A stretch of DNA of 64,000 nucleotides, from assembly GCA_000333235.1 (NCBI GenBank), contig CAPN01000051.1:310001-374000 (forward strand). The letters are read 5' to 3'. Under the pieces are notes generated by a model. It saw only the letters and a program-made list of their open reading frames with translations. It was not told the DNA's origin and made no database searches. Source of the DNA: Pseudoalteromonas luteoviolacea B = ATCC 29581 (lineage in GTDB: Bacteria > Pseudomonadota > Gammaproteobacteria > Enterobacterales > Alteromonadaceae). Both the position numbers and the translations under genes were made by a program. This document shows, piece by piece, positions 15,904-25,176 of the stretch. Every line of letters starts with the position of its first letter. Within the stretch, counting starts at the first letter, position 1.

Positions 15904-18233
15904 TGCGTAGTATGTTAGAAATGACCGAAAACGCCGTTTTTAGGCACCGAGGCTTTATGTTGGTGCTTTTTACATTATTAACGTGTTGGTTAGGCTTTAA
16001 AGCGACGCAAATTCAACTCGACGCTGCGTTTACCAAAAATATCCCGTTAAACCATGAATACATGAAAGTGTATTTAAAACATGAAAAGCAATTTGGCGGG
16101 GCTAACAGTATTTTAATTTCAGTGTGTGATAAAAACGGCGATATTTTTAACGAGCATTTTTTCACGCAACTTAAGGCGGTTCATGATCAACTGTACTTTA
16201 TTCCAGGTGTAAATCGTCCGTTAGTGAATTCGATTTTCGCCCCAAGTGCCCGTTTTGTTGAGGTAGTGGAAGATGGTTTTGCGGGTGGCCCGATTATTCC
16301 AGCCAATTTCGAACCGACGGAGCAGGGCTTAGCGGTAGTCAAACAAAACATTGAAAAAGCAAAAGTCGTGGGTCGCATGGTGGCATCAGACTATTCGTGT
16401 GCGATGGTTACCGCTCAACTGATGGAAACAGATCCACAAACTCAAGAAAAATTAGATACCTTAGCTTTTGCAAAAAAACTTGAAGAGCAAGTCAGAGATC
16501 CGTTAACGACCGAACAAGTAAGCATTCATATTATCGGTTTTGCGAAAATGGCGGGTGACATTGCTGATGGTGCAAAAGGTGTTGTTTTATTCTTCGCAAT
16601 TGCGATTTTGTTTACTTTTATAATGGTTTGGCTTTTCTGTAAAAGTTTGAAACTAACGTTATTACCCATCGTTTGTTCATTGATAGCGGTTGTATGGCAG
16701 TTGGGTTTACTTTCTGTCATGGGCTTTGGTCTTGATCCAATGTCAATTCTGGTCCCATTTTTAGTGTTTGCTATTGGTGTGTCTCATGGCGTGCAAATGA
16801 TTAACGCGATCGGAAAAAAAGTAGCAGAAGGGGTAACGGGTAAAGTCGCTGCACAGGCAAGCTTTAAAGCCTTGTTAATTCCAGGTGGTATCGCGTTGTT
16901 GTCTGATACCGTTGGCTTTATGACCTTATTGGCCATAGACATTGGTATTATTCGGGAATTGGCTATCACAGCAAGTTTAGGTGTAGGTGTCATTATTTTC
17001 ACGAACCTAGTGTTATTGCCAGTATTAGCTTCGTATTTTAAAACCAATGAAATGCATCGTGTTGACGATGGCCATACCGTGTCACACTCGGTGTTCATGA
17101 ACCTGCGAGAAAGTCTCGTTAAAGCAACTGATAGAAAATACGCCGCAGTGATCTGCGCGCTTTCGATTTTGTTGTTTGCTTATGGATATGTTGAATCACA
17201 GAAAATGAAAATTGGTGATTTGCAAGCAGGTGCACCAGCACTTCATGAAGACGCGCGTTATAACCAAGACACCTTTTTGATTAATGATCGTTATACGATT
17301 AGCTCAGATATTTTGAAAGTGATTGTTGAAGCTTATTCTGCATCTTGCACAGAACATGATGTAATGGAGCGTATTAGTCGTTTCCAATGGCGAGTCGAGA
17401 ATCTTCCTGGTGTTCAATCTGCCGTATCACTGAGTAGTGTTGCTCAATCCGTTAATGCTGGTTACAACGAAGGCAACTTAAAATGGCAAATGAACCCTCG
17501 AAATGAAGCAAGTTTGGTGCAAGCTACCTCTCGTGTTGAAACGAGTACAGGTCTCCTTGACGGCGACTGTTCTGTCATGCCAATCATCATCTTTATGAAA
17601 GATCATAAAGCGGAAACAATCGAACGCGTTATTGCCTCGGTAAAGCAATTTGCACTGGAAGAAGGCACAGATAAAATTGCGTTTAAACTCGCATCAGGGC
17701 CTATCGGTGTTATGGCTGCAACGAATGAGTCAGTTGCTGCTGCACAAATCCCAATGATGGTCTATGTTTATGGTGCTGTAATCGTTTTATGTCTGATTAG
17801 CTTTAGAAGTGTCAGAGCGACTGTTGCTGTTGTGTTGCCGCTGTATATCGTCTCGACGTTAGCGCAAGCACTGATGGTGCATCTAGAGATTGGTCTTACC
17901 GTATCAACGTTGCCTGTAATCGCTTTGGGTGTTGGTATTGGGGTTGACTACGGCATTTATATCTTGTCATCAATGATGGGGCAATTAAAACAAGGAGTGC
18001 CATTAAGTATTGCATATCGTAATGCGTTAGCTGAAAGAGGCAGTGCGGTGCTGTTTACTGGTATCACATTAGCGGTTGGAGTAAGCACGTGGATTTTCTC
18101 TGCGTTAAAGTTCCAAGTCGATATGGGTATCCTGTTAACCTTCATGTTTTTGGTTAATATGCTCGGTGCAGTACTGCTCTTACCAGCGATTGGAGCCTTT
18201 ATCTGGTCTGACCAGAAAAATAAATGTGAATAA
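15903..18233 (+). CDS. RND-superfamily (MMPL/HAE3-type) exporter
   Basis: A 776-residue inner-membrane transporter of the RND superfamily, predicted-exporter type (COG1033, like hopanoid/lipid exporters). One N-terminal span (~residues 16-30) is followed by a periplasmic loop (~35-215) and a cluster of spans (~220-380). A second half repeats the plan: a span near 415, a loop to ~620, and spans to ~765. Conserved segments include GFGLDPMSILVPFLVFAIGVSHG and LGVGIGVDYGIYILSSMMG, where polar residues in the fourth span of each half suggest proton coupling. It starts inside the stop of the YCF48-like gene. No membrane-fusion protein or TolC gene is nearby, which suits lipid-type substrates rather than tripartite drug efflux. 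Confidence 0.85.
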   Translation: MRSMLEMTENAVFRHRGFMLVLFTLLTCWLGFKATQIQLDAAFTKNIPLNHEYMKVYLKHEKQFGGANSILISVCDKNGDIFNEHFFTQLKAVHDQLYFIPGVNRPLVNSIFAPSARFVEVVEDGFAGGPIIPANFEPTEQGLAVVKQNIEKAKVVGRMVASDYSCAMVTAQLMETDPQTQEKLDTLAFAKKLEEQVRDPLTTEQVSIHIIGFAKMAGDIADGAKGVVLFFAIAILFTFIMVWLFCKSLKLTLLPIVCSLIAVVWQLGLLSVMGFGLDPMSILVPFLVFAIGVSHGVQMINAIGKKVAEGVTGKVAAQASFKALLIPGGIALLSDTVGFMTLLAIDIGIIRELAITASLGVGVIIFTNLVLLPVLASYFKTNEMHRVDDGHTVSHSVFMNLRESLVKATDRKYAAVICALSILLFAYGYVESQKMKIGDLQAGAPALHEDARYNQDTFLINDRYTISSDILKVIVEAYSASCTEHDVMERISRFQWRVENLPGVQSAVSLSSVAQSVNAGYNEGNLKWQMNPRNEASLVQATSRVETSTGLLDGDCSVMPIIIFMKDHKAETIERVIASVKQFALEEGTDKIAFKLASGPIGVMAATNESVAAAQIPMMVYVYGAVIVLCLISFRSVRATVAVVLPLYIVSTLAQALMVHLEIGLTVSTLPVIALGVGIGVDYGIYILSSMMGQLKQGVPLSIAYRNALAERGSAVLFTGITLAVGVSTWIFSALKFQVDMGILLTFMFLVNMLGAVLLLPAIGAFIWSDQKNKCE

Positions 18234-18334
18234 ATGTTCTAGTAAAAAGTCGTCATTAACGATTTATATCTATATTTTGTGAATAGATGAGCAAACAGCT
18301 GAAAAAGCTTGAAATGTTTTCGTCGAAAAGGCTG

Positions 18335-18383
18335 TTTATTAGCGTGAGAAAGGTTAATATTCCACTGACTCCACGCTAATAAA
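18335..18383 (+). repeat. 12-bp inverted repeat in the gdh leader
   Basis: TTTATTAGCGTG (18335-18346) and CACGCTAATAAA (18372-18383) are perfectly complementary with a 25-nt spacer, ending 53 bases before the NAD-GDH start. It lacks a T run, so it is more likely an operator dyad or leader hairpin than a terminator. Confidence 0.6.
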
Positions 18384-18436
18384 TGGCTGTACAAATAATC
18401 TACCGTTCAAAGGTGGTATAGATTAAGGAACACATA

Positions 18437-21400
18437 ATGACACAAAAAGAAGGCCAAGCTTCAGTTATCCTCGATAACGTTTGTAAGCTGATCCAAAAGA
18501 AAGTTCATGCTGAGCATGTGTCACTCGTCGAGAAATTTGCCAAATCCTTGTACAGCAATATGTCTAAAGAGGATTTGGTAAAGCGTAACGACAGTGATTT
18601 GTATGGTGCAGCACTCAGTCTTTGGAATGCGCTAGAAAAGAACACGTCTGACGAGCCGGTTATCCGAGTATTTAACCCGGAAGTAGCAAAAGATGGTTGG
18701 CAATCCTCTCATACAATCGTTGAAATAATTGTGAAGGACATGCCTTTCTTAGTCGATTCAGTGCGCATGGCAATGAATCGTGAGAACATCGTCTCTCATA
18801 TGTTGTTACATACTCCTCTCAAAATTCAACGTAACGACAATGGTTCAATTGCCGGGATCTCAAGCCTCAAAGCTAACCAAGAATCGAATTCGACAAAAAC
18901 AGTGTTCTTTATCGAAATCGACCGCCAAACGGATAATAGAGTCATCGAGCGCTTTACTGCCGAATTAAAATCGTCTTTGCAGGACGTTTCGGTCGCGGTA
19001 GAAGATTGGTTACCAATTCGCGATAAATTAGTCGAAGTAACGAAATCACTTGGTGATCGCAATCATCCTGGTTCAAAAGAAGAAATTGACGAAACGACCG
19101 AATTTTTGAATTGGTTAGTGAGTGACAATTTCACCTTTATGGGTTACCGCCAATATGAATTAACGCCAGTTAAGGGTGACTACGAACTTAAGGCTGTAGA
19201 CAATACTAGCTTAGGTTTAATGAAACACTCAGTAGATGAATCAACTCTGCTATTATCAAGTTTACCTGAAGGGGCACGCAAAGAAGCGATTGGTCAAAAT
19301 CTTTTGATTTTGACTAAAACCAACTCAGTTTCTCGTGTCCATCGTCCAGCGTATATTGATTACGTTGGAATCAAACGCTTTGATAAAAAGGGTAACGTGA
19401 TAGGGGAAGACCGTTTTATCGGTTTGTTCTCTTCAAACTTCTACAATAATAGTGCACGTGACGTTCCTATTTTAAAGAGTAAAATTAATCGCATCATGGA
19501 GATGTGTGATTTTGCTCGTGGCACGCACGCATACAAAGCGGTACTAAATATTTTAGAAACGTACCCACGTGATGAATTAGTGCAAGCACGTGACACTGAG
19601 TTGCTTGAAGTTGCAACCGGTGTATTACAAGTTCAAGAAAGAGATATGTGCCGTTTATTTGTTCGTAAGGATGTTTACGGGCGTTTCTTTTCTTGCATGG
19701 TGTATGTACCGCGTGAACGCTATAACACGGCGTTACGTCGTGACACTCAAATGTTACTTGCTGACGCATTCGGTTCGAGTGATAAAGTGGAATTTACCAC
19801 TTTCTTTTCAGAATCGTCTTTAGCTCGTACTCACTATATCGTTCGCGTTGCGGACAACAATATCGAAATTAACGTGAAAGACATCGAAAATAATCTAAGA
19901 GAAGCTGCCCGTACTTGGGAAGATAAGTTACAAAGTGCCTTACTAGAAGGCGCAGGTGAGTCTCGTGGCAACGAATTAACGCGTAAATACGCGAATGCGT
20001 TCCCTCATTCATATAAAGATCAAGTACTTCCTAGTGCAGCAGTCGTTGACATCGAAAAGCTCGAGCAGCTGAACGATGAAAATAAACTAGAAATTTTATT
20101 CTATCGTCCGCAAGAAGAAGCGCATACCTCGATTGTTCGCTTGAGTCTCTACCACAAAGACGAGCCAATCCATCTATCAGACGTGATGCCAATGTTAGAA
20201 AACTTTGGTTTACGTGTTATTGGTGAAACACCGTTCCCAGTGAAAACAACAGATGGTAATGTAAATTGGATCATGGACTTTTCTATGATCTTAGACAGCA
20301 AACGTATTTCGGACTTTGACAAAGTGTCTGCACGTTTTCGTGCTGCATTAACGAATGTATGGAAAAACCGTTTAGAAAACGATGGATTTAACCGTCTTGT
20401 ATTGGTAGGTGGTTTAACCGGTCGTGAAGCATCAATTCTTCGTGCTTATGCAAAGTATATGCGCCAAATTGGTGTAACTTTTTCTCAAAATTACATCGAA
20501 AGTACATTCGAACATTACCCGCACATTGCAGGTCAACTGGTCGAGTTGTTTACAAAGAAATTTGACCCGAAGAAAGCGGCTAAAAAAGCACAGCTTGATA
20601 AATTAGTTGATGCGATTTATGCAGAGCTTGAAAATGTGGCAAATTTGGATGATGATCGCATCATTCGTCTATATGTGGATATGATTGGTGCAACGCTTCG
20701 TACCAATTTCTATCAAAAAGATGCCGACGACCGCGCTAAGCCATATATCTCGTTTAAGATTAAATCACGCGATATCCCAGACATGCCATTACCATTACCT
20801 GCGTTTGAGATCTTTGTATATTCTCCGCGCGTAGAGGGCGTTCACTTACGTGGTGGTAAGGTCGCACGTGGTGGTCTGCGTTGGTCAGACCGTAGAGAAG
20901 ATTTCCGCACGGAAGTATTAGGCTTAGTTAAAGCACAAAACGTGAAAAACACAGTAATTGTTCCAGTTGGTTCAAAAGGTGGTTTTGTGTGTAAACAGCT
21001 GCCGACTGAACGCGAAGCGTTTTTCAAGGAAGGTCAAGAGTGCTACAAAATCTTCATTCGCGGTCTATTAGATATCACAGATAACATTATTCATGGCGAA
21101 ATCGTTCCACCAGTGAACGTGGTACGTCATGATGAAGATGACCCGTATTTAGTAGTCGCAGCAGATAAAGGTACGGCGACATTCTCGGATATCGCAAATG
21201 GTATAGCTCAAGAATATAATTTCTGGCTTGGGGACGCATTTGCCTCTGGTGGCTCAATTGGCTACGACCACAAAAAAATGGGTATTACTGCTCGTGGTGG
21301 TTGGGAATCAGTTAAACGTCATTTCCGTGAGATGGATATTGATTGTCAAACTACAGATTTCACCGTTGTAGGTATCGGTGATATGGCAGGTGACGTATTT

Positions 21401-23275
21401 GGTAATGGTATGTTGTTATCGAAGCACATCTGTTTACAAGCTGCGTTTAACCACATGCACATCTTTATCGATCCAACGCCAGATCCTGCTAAGTCATGGG
21501 AAGAGCGTAAGCGTTTGTTTGAATTACCTCGTTCATCATGGGAAGACTATAACAAATCACTTATCTCAGAGGGTGGTGGAGTTTTCTCTCGAGCGGCTAA
21601 ATCGATCACGTTAACCCCTGAAATGAAGAAAATGCTCGGTACTAAGAAAGCGACTATGACTCCAACAGAGTTAATGAAAGCTATCCTAATGATGCCGGTT
21701 GATTTGCTTTGGAATGGTGGTATCGGTACTTACATCAAAAATTCAAAAGAGACGAATGCAGATGTTGGTGACCGAGCAAATGATGCGTTACGTATTAATG
21801 GTGCTGAACTTGGTGCGAAAGTACTAGGTGAGGGCGGTAACTTAGGTGCTACTCAACTCGGTCGTATTGAATTTGCAGCTAAAGGTGGCCGTGCGAATAC
21901 AGACTTTATTGATAACGTCGGGGGCGTTGCGTGTTCTGATAACGAAGTTAACATTAAGATACTTCTAAATGGTTTAGTTGCAGAAGGTGATTTAACGCGT
22001 AAGCAACGCGATGAATTGCTGTATTCAATGACTGATGAAGTTGCTCAATTAGTATTAAAAGATTGTTATCGCCAAACACACACACTTTCAATTACTAAAT
22101 CAAAAGGCGCTGATACGCTGAAAGAAAAAGTTCGCTTTATCCATGCCCTTGAGAAAATGGGCAAATTGGACAGAGCCATTGAGTTTATCCCGTCAGATGA
22201 AGAACTGGCAGAGCGAGCAGCATCAGGAAAAGATTTAACACGTCCAGAACTTTCTGTATTGGTATCTTATTCCAAGATGGTGTTGAAAGAATCTTTAGTT
22301 GTTGAAGAGATTGCGGACAACCCTTATTACCGACAGTATTTGGTTAATTCATTCCCCGCGCCGCTTCGTGCTAAGTTTGATGGCGCTATGGACAAACATC
22401 CATTGCGTCGTGAAATTATTGCAACAAAACTTGCAAACGCGATTGTGAATGACATGGGTCTCAACTTCATGGTTCGCATGCATGAAGAAACTGGCGCATC
22501 GGATGCAGAAATCGCACTTTGTTATTCGATTGCGCGAGAAGTCTTTGAAATGAAAGAAACGTGGGCTGAAATTGCAGGATTAGACAATAAAATTTCTGCA
22601 AAAGTACAAACTGAAATGCTCTATCAGCTGCGTAGAACGGTTCGTCGCGCGACGCGTTGGTTCTTGCGTCACCGCAACAAAGCGATGTCGATTGAAGAAA
22701 CAATTCAATTCTTTAAACCAACCTTTAAAGATTTAAGTTCGAATCTTCATAAGTACATGGAGTCTCGTGAAAGTGAGCGTATCGTAGATGCAGCTCGTAA
22801 GCTGGAAAATGAGGGTGTTCCAGCCCACATCGCATTACGAATTGAATCGCTTTCTAGCTTGTTCTCAGTAATGGATCTTGCGGAAGTTGCGTATAAAACT
22901 AACAAGTCGATTTGTTTGGTTTCTGAAACGTACTTCAAGCTTGGTGCTAAGATGGGCTTACACTGGTTCCTTGACCAAATCACAAAACAACCAGTTGCAA
23001 ATCACTGGCAAGCCCTTGCTCGTGCATCCTATCGTGAAGAGTTGGATTGGCAACAACGCTCACTTTCAGAAGTTGTACTTCATAACTTCTCTGAAGGAGC
23101 CAATGATGTTGAAAATCAAATCGACAATTGGATGGACTCACAAACGTTACTTTTACAACGTTGGAAGCAAATGCTAGCTGAGTTCAAAACGTCGCAAAGC
23201 CATGATTTTGCTAAGTTCTCGGTTGCATTGCGTGAATTAATGCTATTAAGTCATAACTGCGATACTTCCAAATAA
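18437..23275 (+). CDS. gdhB: NAD-specific glutamate dehydrogenase, large (L-180) type
   Basis: A 1612-residue cytoplasmic enzyme that oxidises L-glutamate to 2-oxoglutarate and ammonium with NAD+, feeding the TCA cycle. It is of the ~180-kDa class known from Streptomyces, Pseudomonas and Shewanella. The long N-terminal regulatory half (ACT-like segments, residues ~1-700) precedes the catalytic core with GGLRWSDRREDFRTEVLGLV (residues ~813-832) and VPVGSKGGFV, followed by the dinucleotide-binding region (TVVGIGDMAGDVFGNGMLLS, ~977-996) and a C-terminal helical part. The start has AAGGA ten bases upstream. It is monocistronic, with an inverted repeat in the leader and a terminator after it. The gene symbol follows usage in Pseudomonas. 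Confidence 0.96.
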   Translation: MTQKEGQASVILDNVCKLIQKKVHAEHVSLVEKFAKSLYSNMSKEDLVKRNDSDLYGAALSLWNALEKNTSDEPVIRVFNPEVAKDGWQSSHTIVEIIVKDMPFLVDSVRMAMNRENIVSHMLLHTPLKIQRNDNGSIAGISSLKANQESNSTKTVFFIEIDRQTDNRVIERFTAELKSSLQDVSVAVEDWLPIRDKLVEVTKSLGDRNHPGSKEEIDETTEFLNWLVSDNFTFMGYRQYELTPVKGDYELKAVDNTSLGLMKHSVDESTLLLSSLPEGARKEAIGQNLLILTKTNSVSRVHRPAYIDYVGIKRFDKKGNVIGEDRFIGLFSSNFYNNSARDVPILKSKINRIMEMCDFARGTHAYKAVLNILETYPRDELVQARDTELLEVATGVLQVQERDMCRLFVRKDVYGRFFSCMVYVPRERYNTALRRDTQMLLADAFGSSDKVEFTTFFSESSLARTHYIVRVADNNIEINVKDIENNLREAARTWEDKLQSALLEGAGESRGNELTRKYANAFPHSYKDQVLPSAAVVDIEKLEQLNDENKLEILFYRPQEEAHTSIVRLSLYHKDEPIHLSDVMPMLENFGLRVIGETPFPVKTTDGNVNWIMDFSMILDSKRISDFDKVSARFRAALTNVWKNRLENDGFNRLVLVGGLTGREASILRAYAKYMRQIGVTFSQNYIESTFEHYPHIAGQLVELFTKKFDPKKAAKKAQLDKLVDAIYAELENVANLDDDRIIRLYVDMIGATLRTNFYQKDADDRAKPYISFKIKSRDIPDMPLPLPAFEIFVYSPRVEGVHLRGGKVARGGLRWSDRREDFRTEVLGLVKAQNVKNTVIVPVGSKGGFVCKQLPTEREAFFKEGQECYKIFIRGLLDITDNIIHGEIVPPVNVVRHDEDDPYLVVAADKGTATFSDIANGIAQEYNFWLGDAFASGGSIGYDHKKMGITARGGWESVKRHFREMDIDCQTTDFTVVGIGDMAGDVFGNGMLLSKHICLQAAFNHMHIFIDPTPDPAKSWEERKRLFELPRSSWEDYNKSLISEGGGVFSRAAKSITLTPEMKKMLGTKKATMTPTELMKAILMMPVDLLWNGGIGTYIKNSKETNADVGDRANDALRINGAELGAKVLGEGGNLGATQLGRIEFAAKGGRANTDFIDNVGGVACSDNEVNIKILLNGLVAEGDLTRKQRDELLYSMTDEVAQLVLKDCYRQTHTLSITKSKGADTLKEKVRFIHALEKMGKLDRAIEFIPSDEELAERAASGKDLTRPELSVLVSYSKMVLKESLVVEEIADNPYYRQYLVNSFPAPLRAKFDGAMDKHPLRREIIATKLANAIVNDMGLNFMVRMHEETGASDAEIALCYSIAREVFEMKETWAEIAGLDNKISAKVQTEMLYQLRRTVRRATRWFLRHRNKAMSIEETIQFFKPTFKDLSSNLHKYMESRESERIVDAARKLENEGVPAHIALRIESLSSLFSVMDLAEVAYKTNKSICLVSETYFKLGAKMGLHWFLDQITKQPVANHWQALARASYREELDWQQRSLSEVVLHNFSEGANDVENQIDNWMDSQTLLLQRWKQMLAEFKTSQSHDFAKFSVALRELMLLSHNCDTSK

Positions 23276-23289
23276 GCTTAAAATCATTA

Positions 23290-23322
23290 AAATACCCCGG
23301 TTTTTACTGGGGTATTTTTTTA
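23290..23322 (+). terminator. Terminator after NAD-GDH
   Basis: AAATACCCC/GGGGTATTT stem with a loop of about 10 nt and a T run, 15 bases after the stop. Confidence 0.92.
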
Positions 23323-23425
23323 TTTATAGGATTAAGCTGTTACACCTATTACCTTATGTTTTTCGAGATAATAGGTATAACAGTACTATTTTAAGTCTGA
23401 TGGGTTAGGTAACTGAGGAGAAACC

Positions 23426-24436
23426 ATGTTTTATGATTTAGCGCGTAAATATATGTTTAGTAAAGACGCGGAATGGGCACACGAATTTGCTCTGGGAAAC
23501 TTGCGTCGTTTTGCAAACACACCGTTGAGTCTAGCGTGGTCTCAAAGTATTTTGAATAAACCAGTAGAATTTTTAGGTTTAGAATTTAAAAACCCAGTTG
23601 GGTTGGCGGCAGGTCTTGATAAAAATGCAGAATGTATAGATGCATTTGCTCAAATGGGTTTTGGATTTATCGAAGTGGGTACAGTAACACCACGACCACA
23701 AGCGGGTAATGAAAAGCCGCGTATCTTTAGGTTGCCTGAGGCCAATGCAATCATTAATCGAATGGGCTTCAATAACAAAGGGGTGGACAACCTAATAAAT
23801 AACGTTAAAGCATCTCACTATAAAGGTATTCTTGGGATTAATATCGGTAAGAACAAGGATACACCAAACGAAAAAGGGAAAGACGATTACATTCACTGTA
23901 TGCGAAAAGTGTTTGAACACGCGAGTTACATCACAGTAAATATTTCTTCTCCGAATACACCCGGGCTTCGTGATCTGCAATATGGCAACGCATTAGATGA
24001 CTTACTTGAAAGTTTAAAAGCGGAGCAAATGGATTTAACGTCCAAACATCACAAAAATGTACCCATGTTAGTTAAGATTGCACCAGACGTTGATGCAATC
24101 CAAATTGAACAAATAGCCGAATCATTGGTTAAAAATCGAATAGATGGTGTTATTGCGACAAATACAACGCTTGAGCGTGAATCGGTCAAAGGACTAAAGT
24201 TTGCAGACGAAGCAGGGGGTCTTTCGGGTCATCCAGTTCGTTCAAAATCTACCCACGTAGTGAGTGAACTTAAACGTATTACTAAAGGAAACTTACCGAT
24301 CATTGGTGTGGGCGGGATCGATGACGCACAATCAGCGAAAGAAAAGTTGGTATCAGGTGCATCGTTAGTCCAAGTTTATACGGGCTTTATCTATCGAGGA
24401 CCACAACTAGTGAAACAGATCGTGGATGCCTTATAA
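23426..24436 (+). CDS. pyrD: Dihydroorotate dehydrogenase (quinone), class 2
   Basis: A 336-residue membrane-associated FMN enzyme, the fourth step of pyrimidine synthesis: it oxidises dihydroorotate to orotate and passes electrons to ubiquinone. The N-terminal amphipathic helices ([20 protein letters not shown]) that bind the membrane mark it as class 2. The FMN-binding core starts with [16 protein letters not shown] (residues ~53-68), the active-site loop has Ser in [14 protein letters not shown] (residues ~172-185), and [15 protein letters not shown] binds the FMN phosphate. Length equals the E. coli enzyme (336). GAGGAG lies close upstream. zapC and rlmL follow as in E. coli. Confidence 0.97.
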   Translation: MFYDLARKYMFSKDAEWAHEFALGNLRRFANTPLSLAWSQSILNKPVEFLGLEFKNPVGLAAGLDKNAECIDAFAQMGFGFIEVGTVTPRPQAGNEKPRIFRLPEANAIINRMGFNNKGVDNLINNVKASHYKGILGINIGKNKDTPNEKGKDDYIHCMRKVFEHASYITVNISSPNTPGLRDLQYGNALDDLLESLKAEQMDLTSKHHKNVPMLVKIAPDVDAIQIEQIAESLVKNRIDGVIATNTTLERESVKGLKFADEAGGLSGHPVRSKSTHVVSELKRITKGNLPIIGVGGIDDAQSAKEKLVSGASLVQVYTGFIYRGPQLVKQIVDAL

Positions 24437-24559
24437 GGATCAGTCATATAACATTTTGATCCAAAACTTTTTATTATTATAAAAAATTTTACTCCGTGGT
24501 ATTTCGCGTTATACTCTCGTGTACTGTTTTGATTTTTGAAATTGTGCACGGAGTATATT

Positions 24560-25087
24560 TTGCAAGCATCTAAAGACTGGCGATGGACACGCTCAGAAAA
24601 GTCTAATCGTTTGCACGTAGATCTTGGCCCAGATCTTGAGCTAATGACACCATTCAAGTTACGACTGTTAACTGAAGACACTCGTGGCAATCCTAACTTC
24701 AGCCTTCAAGACGCCGAATTTTACAATCAAGTATTTCAATATCTTCAACAATTCGCTGTATGGAATGATGCGATCTGTTGTCAAATTGCGCTCAATGCGA
24801 CGGCGGCGAAACACTATTTGTTGCCTATGCAGCCTAAAAGTTGGTTTTTTAAAACCTATGAGGGCACAGCACCGATTAATGATGCGGTTGTGGTACTTGA
24901 AAGTGAGTGTCAACGCGGAGAATTCTTGATAGTAGAGTGTTATTCTGAAGCTTCATTATGCATTAATTTACAAACATCATTTCAATTAGACGAGCACTTA
25001 GTTCTTGAACCTTTCCAAGCAATTAAAGTGTTGAACAATCGAATTCACCCCTTGATGCAACCTAATAAATCCGCTAAAACCGCGTAA
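24560..25087 (+). CDS. zapC: Cell division protein ZapC
   Basis: A 175-residue cytoplasmic protein of the ZapC family, which bundles FtsZ and stabilises the Z ring. The N-terminal LQASKDWRWTRSEKSNRLHVD and the middle PKSWFFKTYEG correspond to the DDNWRW and PKSWHF regions of E. coli ZapC. The start is TTG 24560, chosen because GGAG (24550-24553) is six bases upstream; the longer reading from 24536 has no such signal. Position between pyrD and rlmL matches E. coli, except that ycbX is missing here. Confidence 0.9.
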   Translation: MQASKDWRWTRSEKSNRLHVDLGPDLELMTPFKLRLLTEDTRGNPNFSLQDAEFYNQVFQYLQQFAVWNDAICCQIALNATAAKHYLLPMQPKSWFFKTYEGTAPINDAVVVLESECQRGEFLIVECYSEASLCINLQTSFQLDEHLVLEPFQAIKVLNNRIHPLMQPNKSAKTA

Positions 25088-25176
25088 AGAAACCTGAGTT
25101 TTAGTCACGCCTGTTGTTTGGTTCAGTTCGCCTTATGATATACTAGCATTGAACTTATCATTATAGGCAAACTACG

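Noticed and set aside
15903..18233. RND protein as a drug-efflux pump of the AcrB type
   Set aside because: Too short (776 versus ~1040 residues) and no membrane-fusion or TolC partner; the layout fits the MMPL/HAE3 group.
24437..24462. GGATCA/TGATCC repeat after pyrD as a terminator
   Set aside because: The stem is only 6 bp with a 14-nt loop and an indirect T run; too weak to call.
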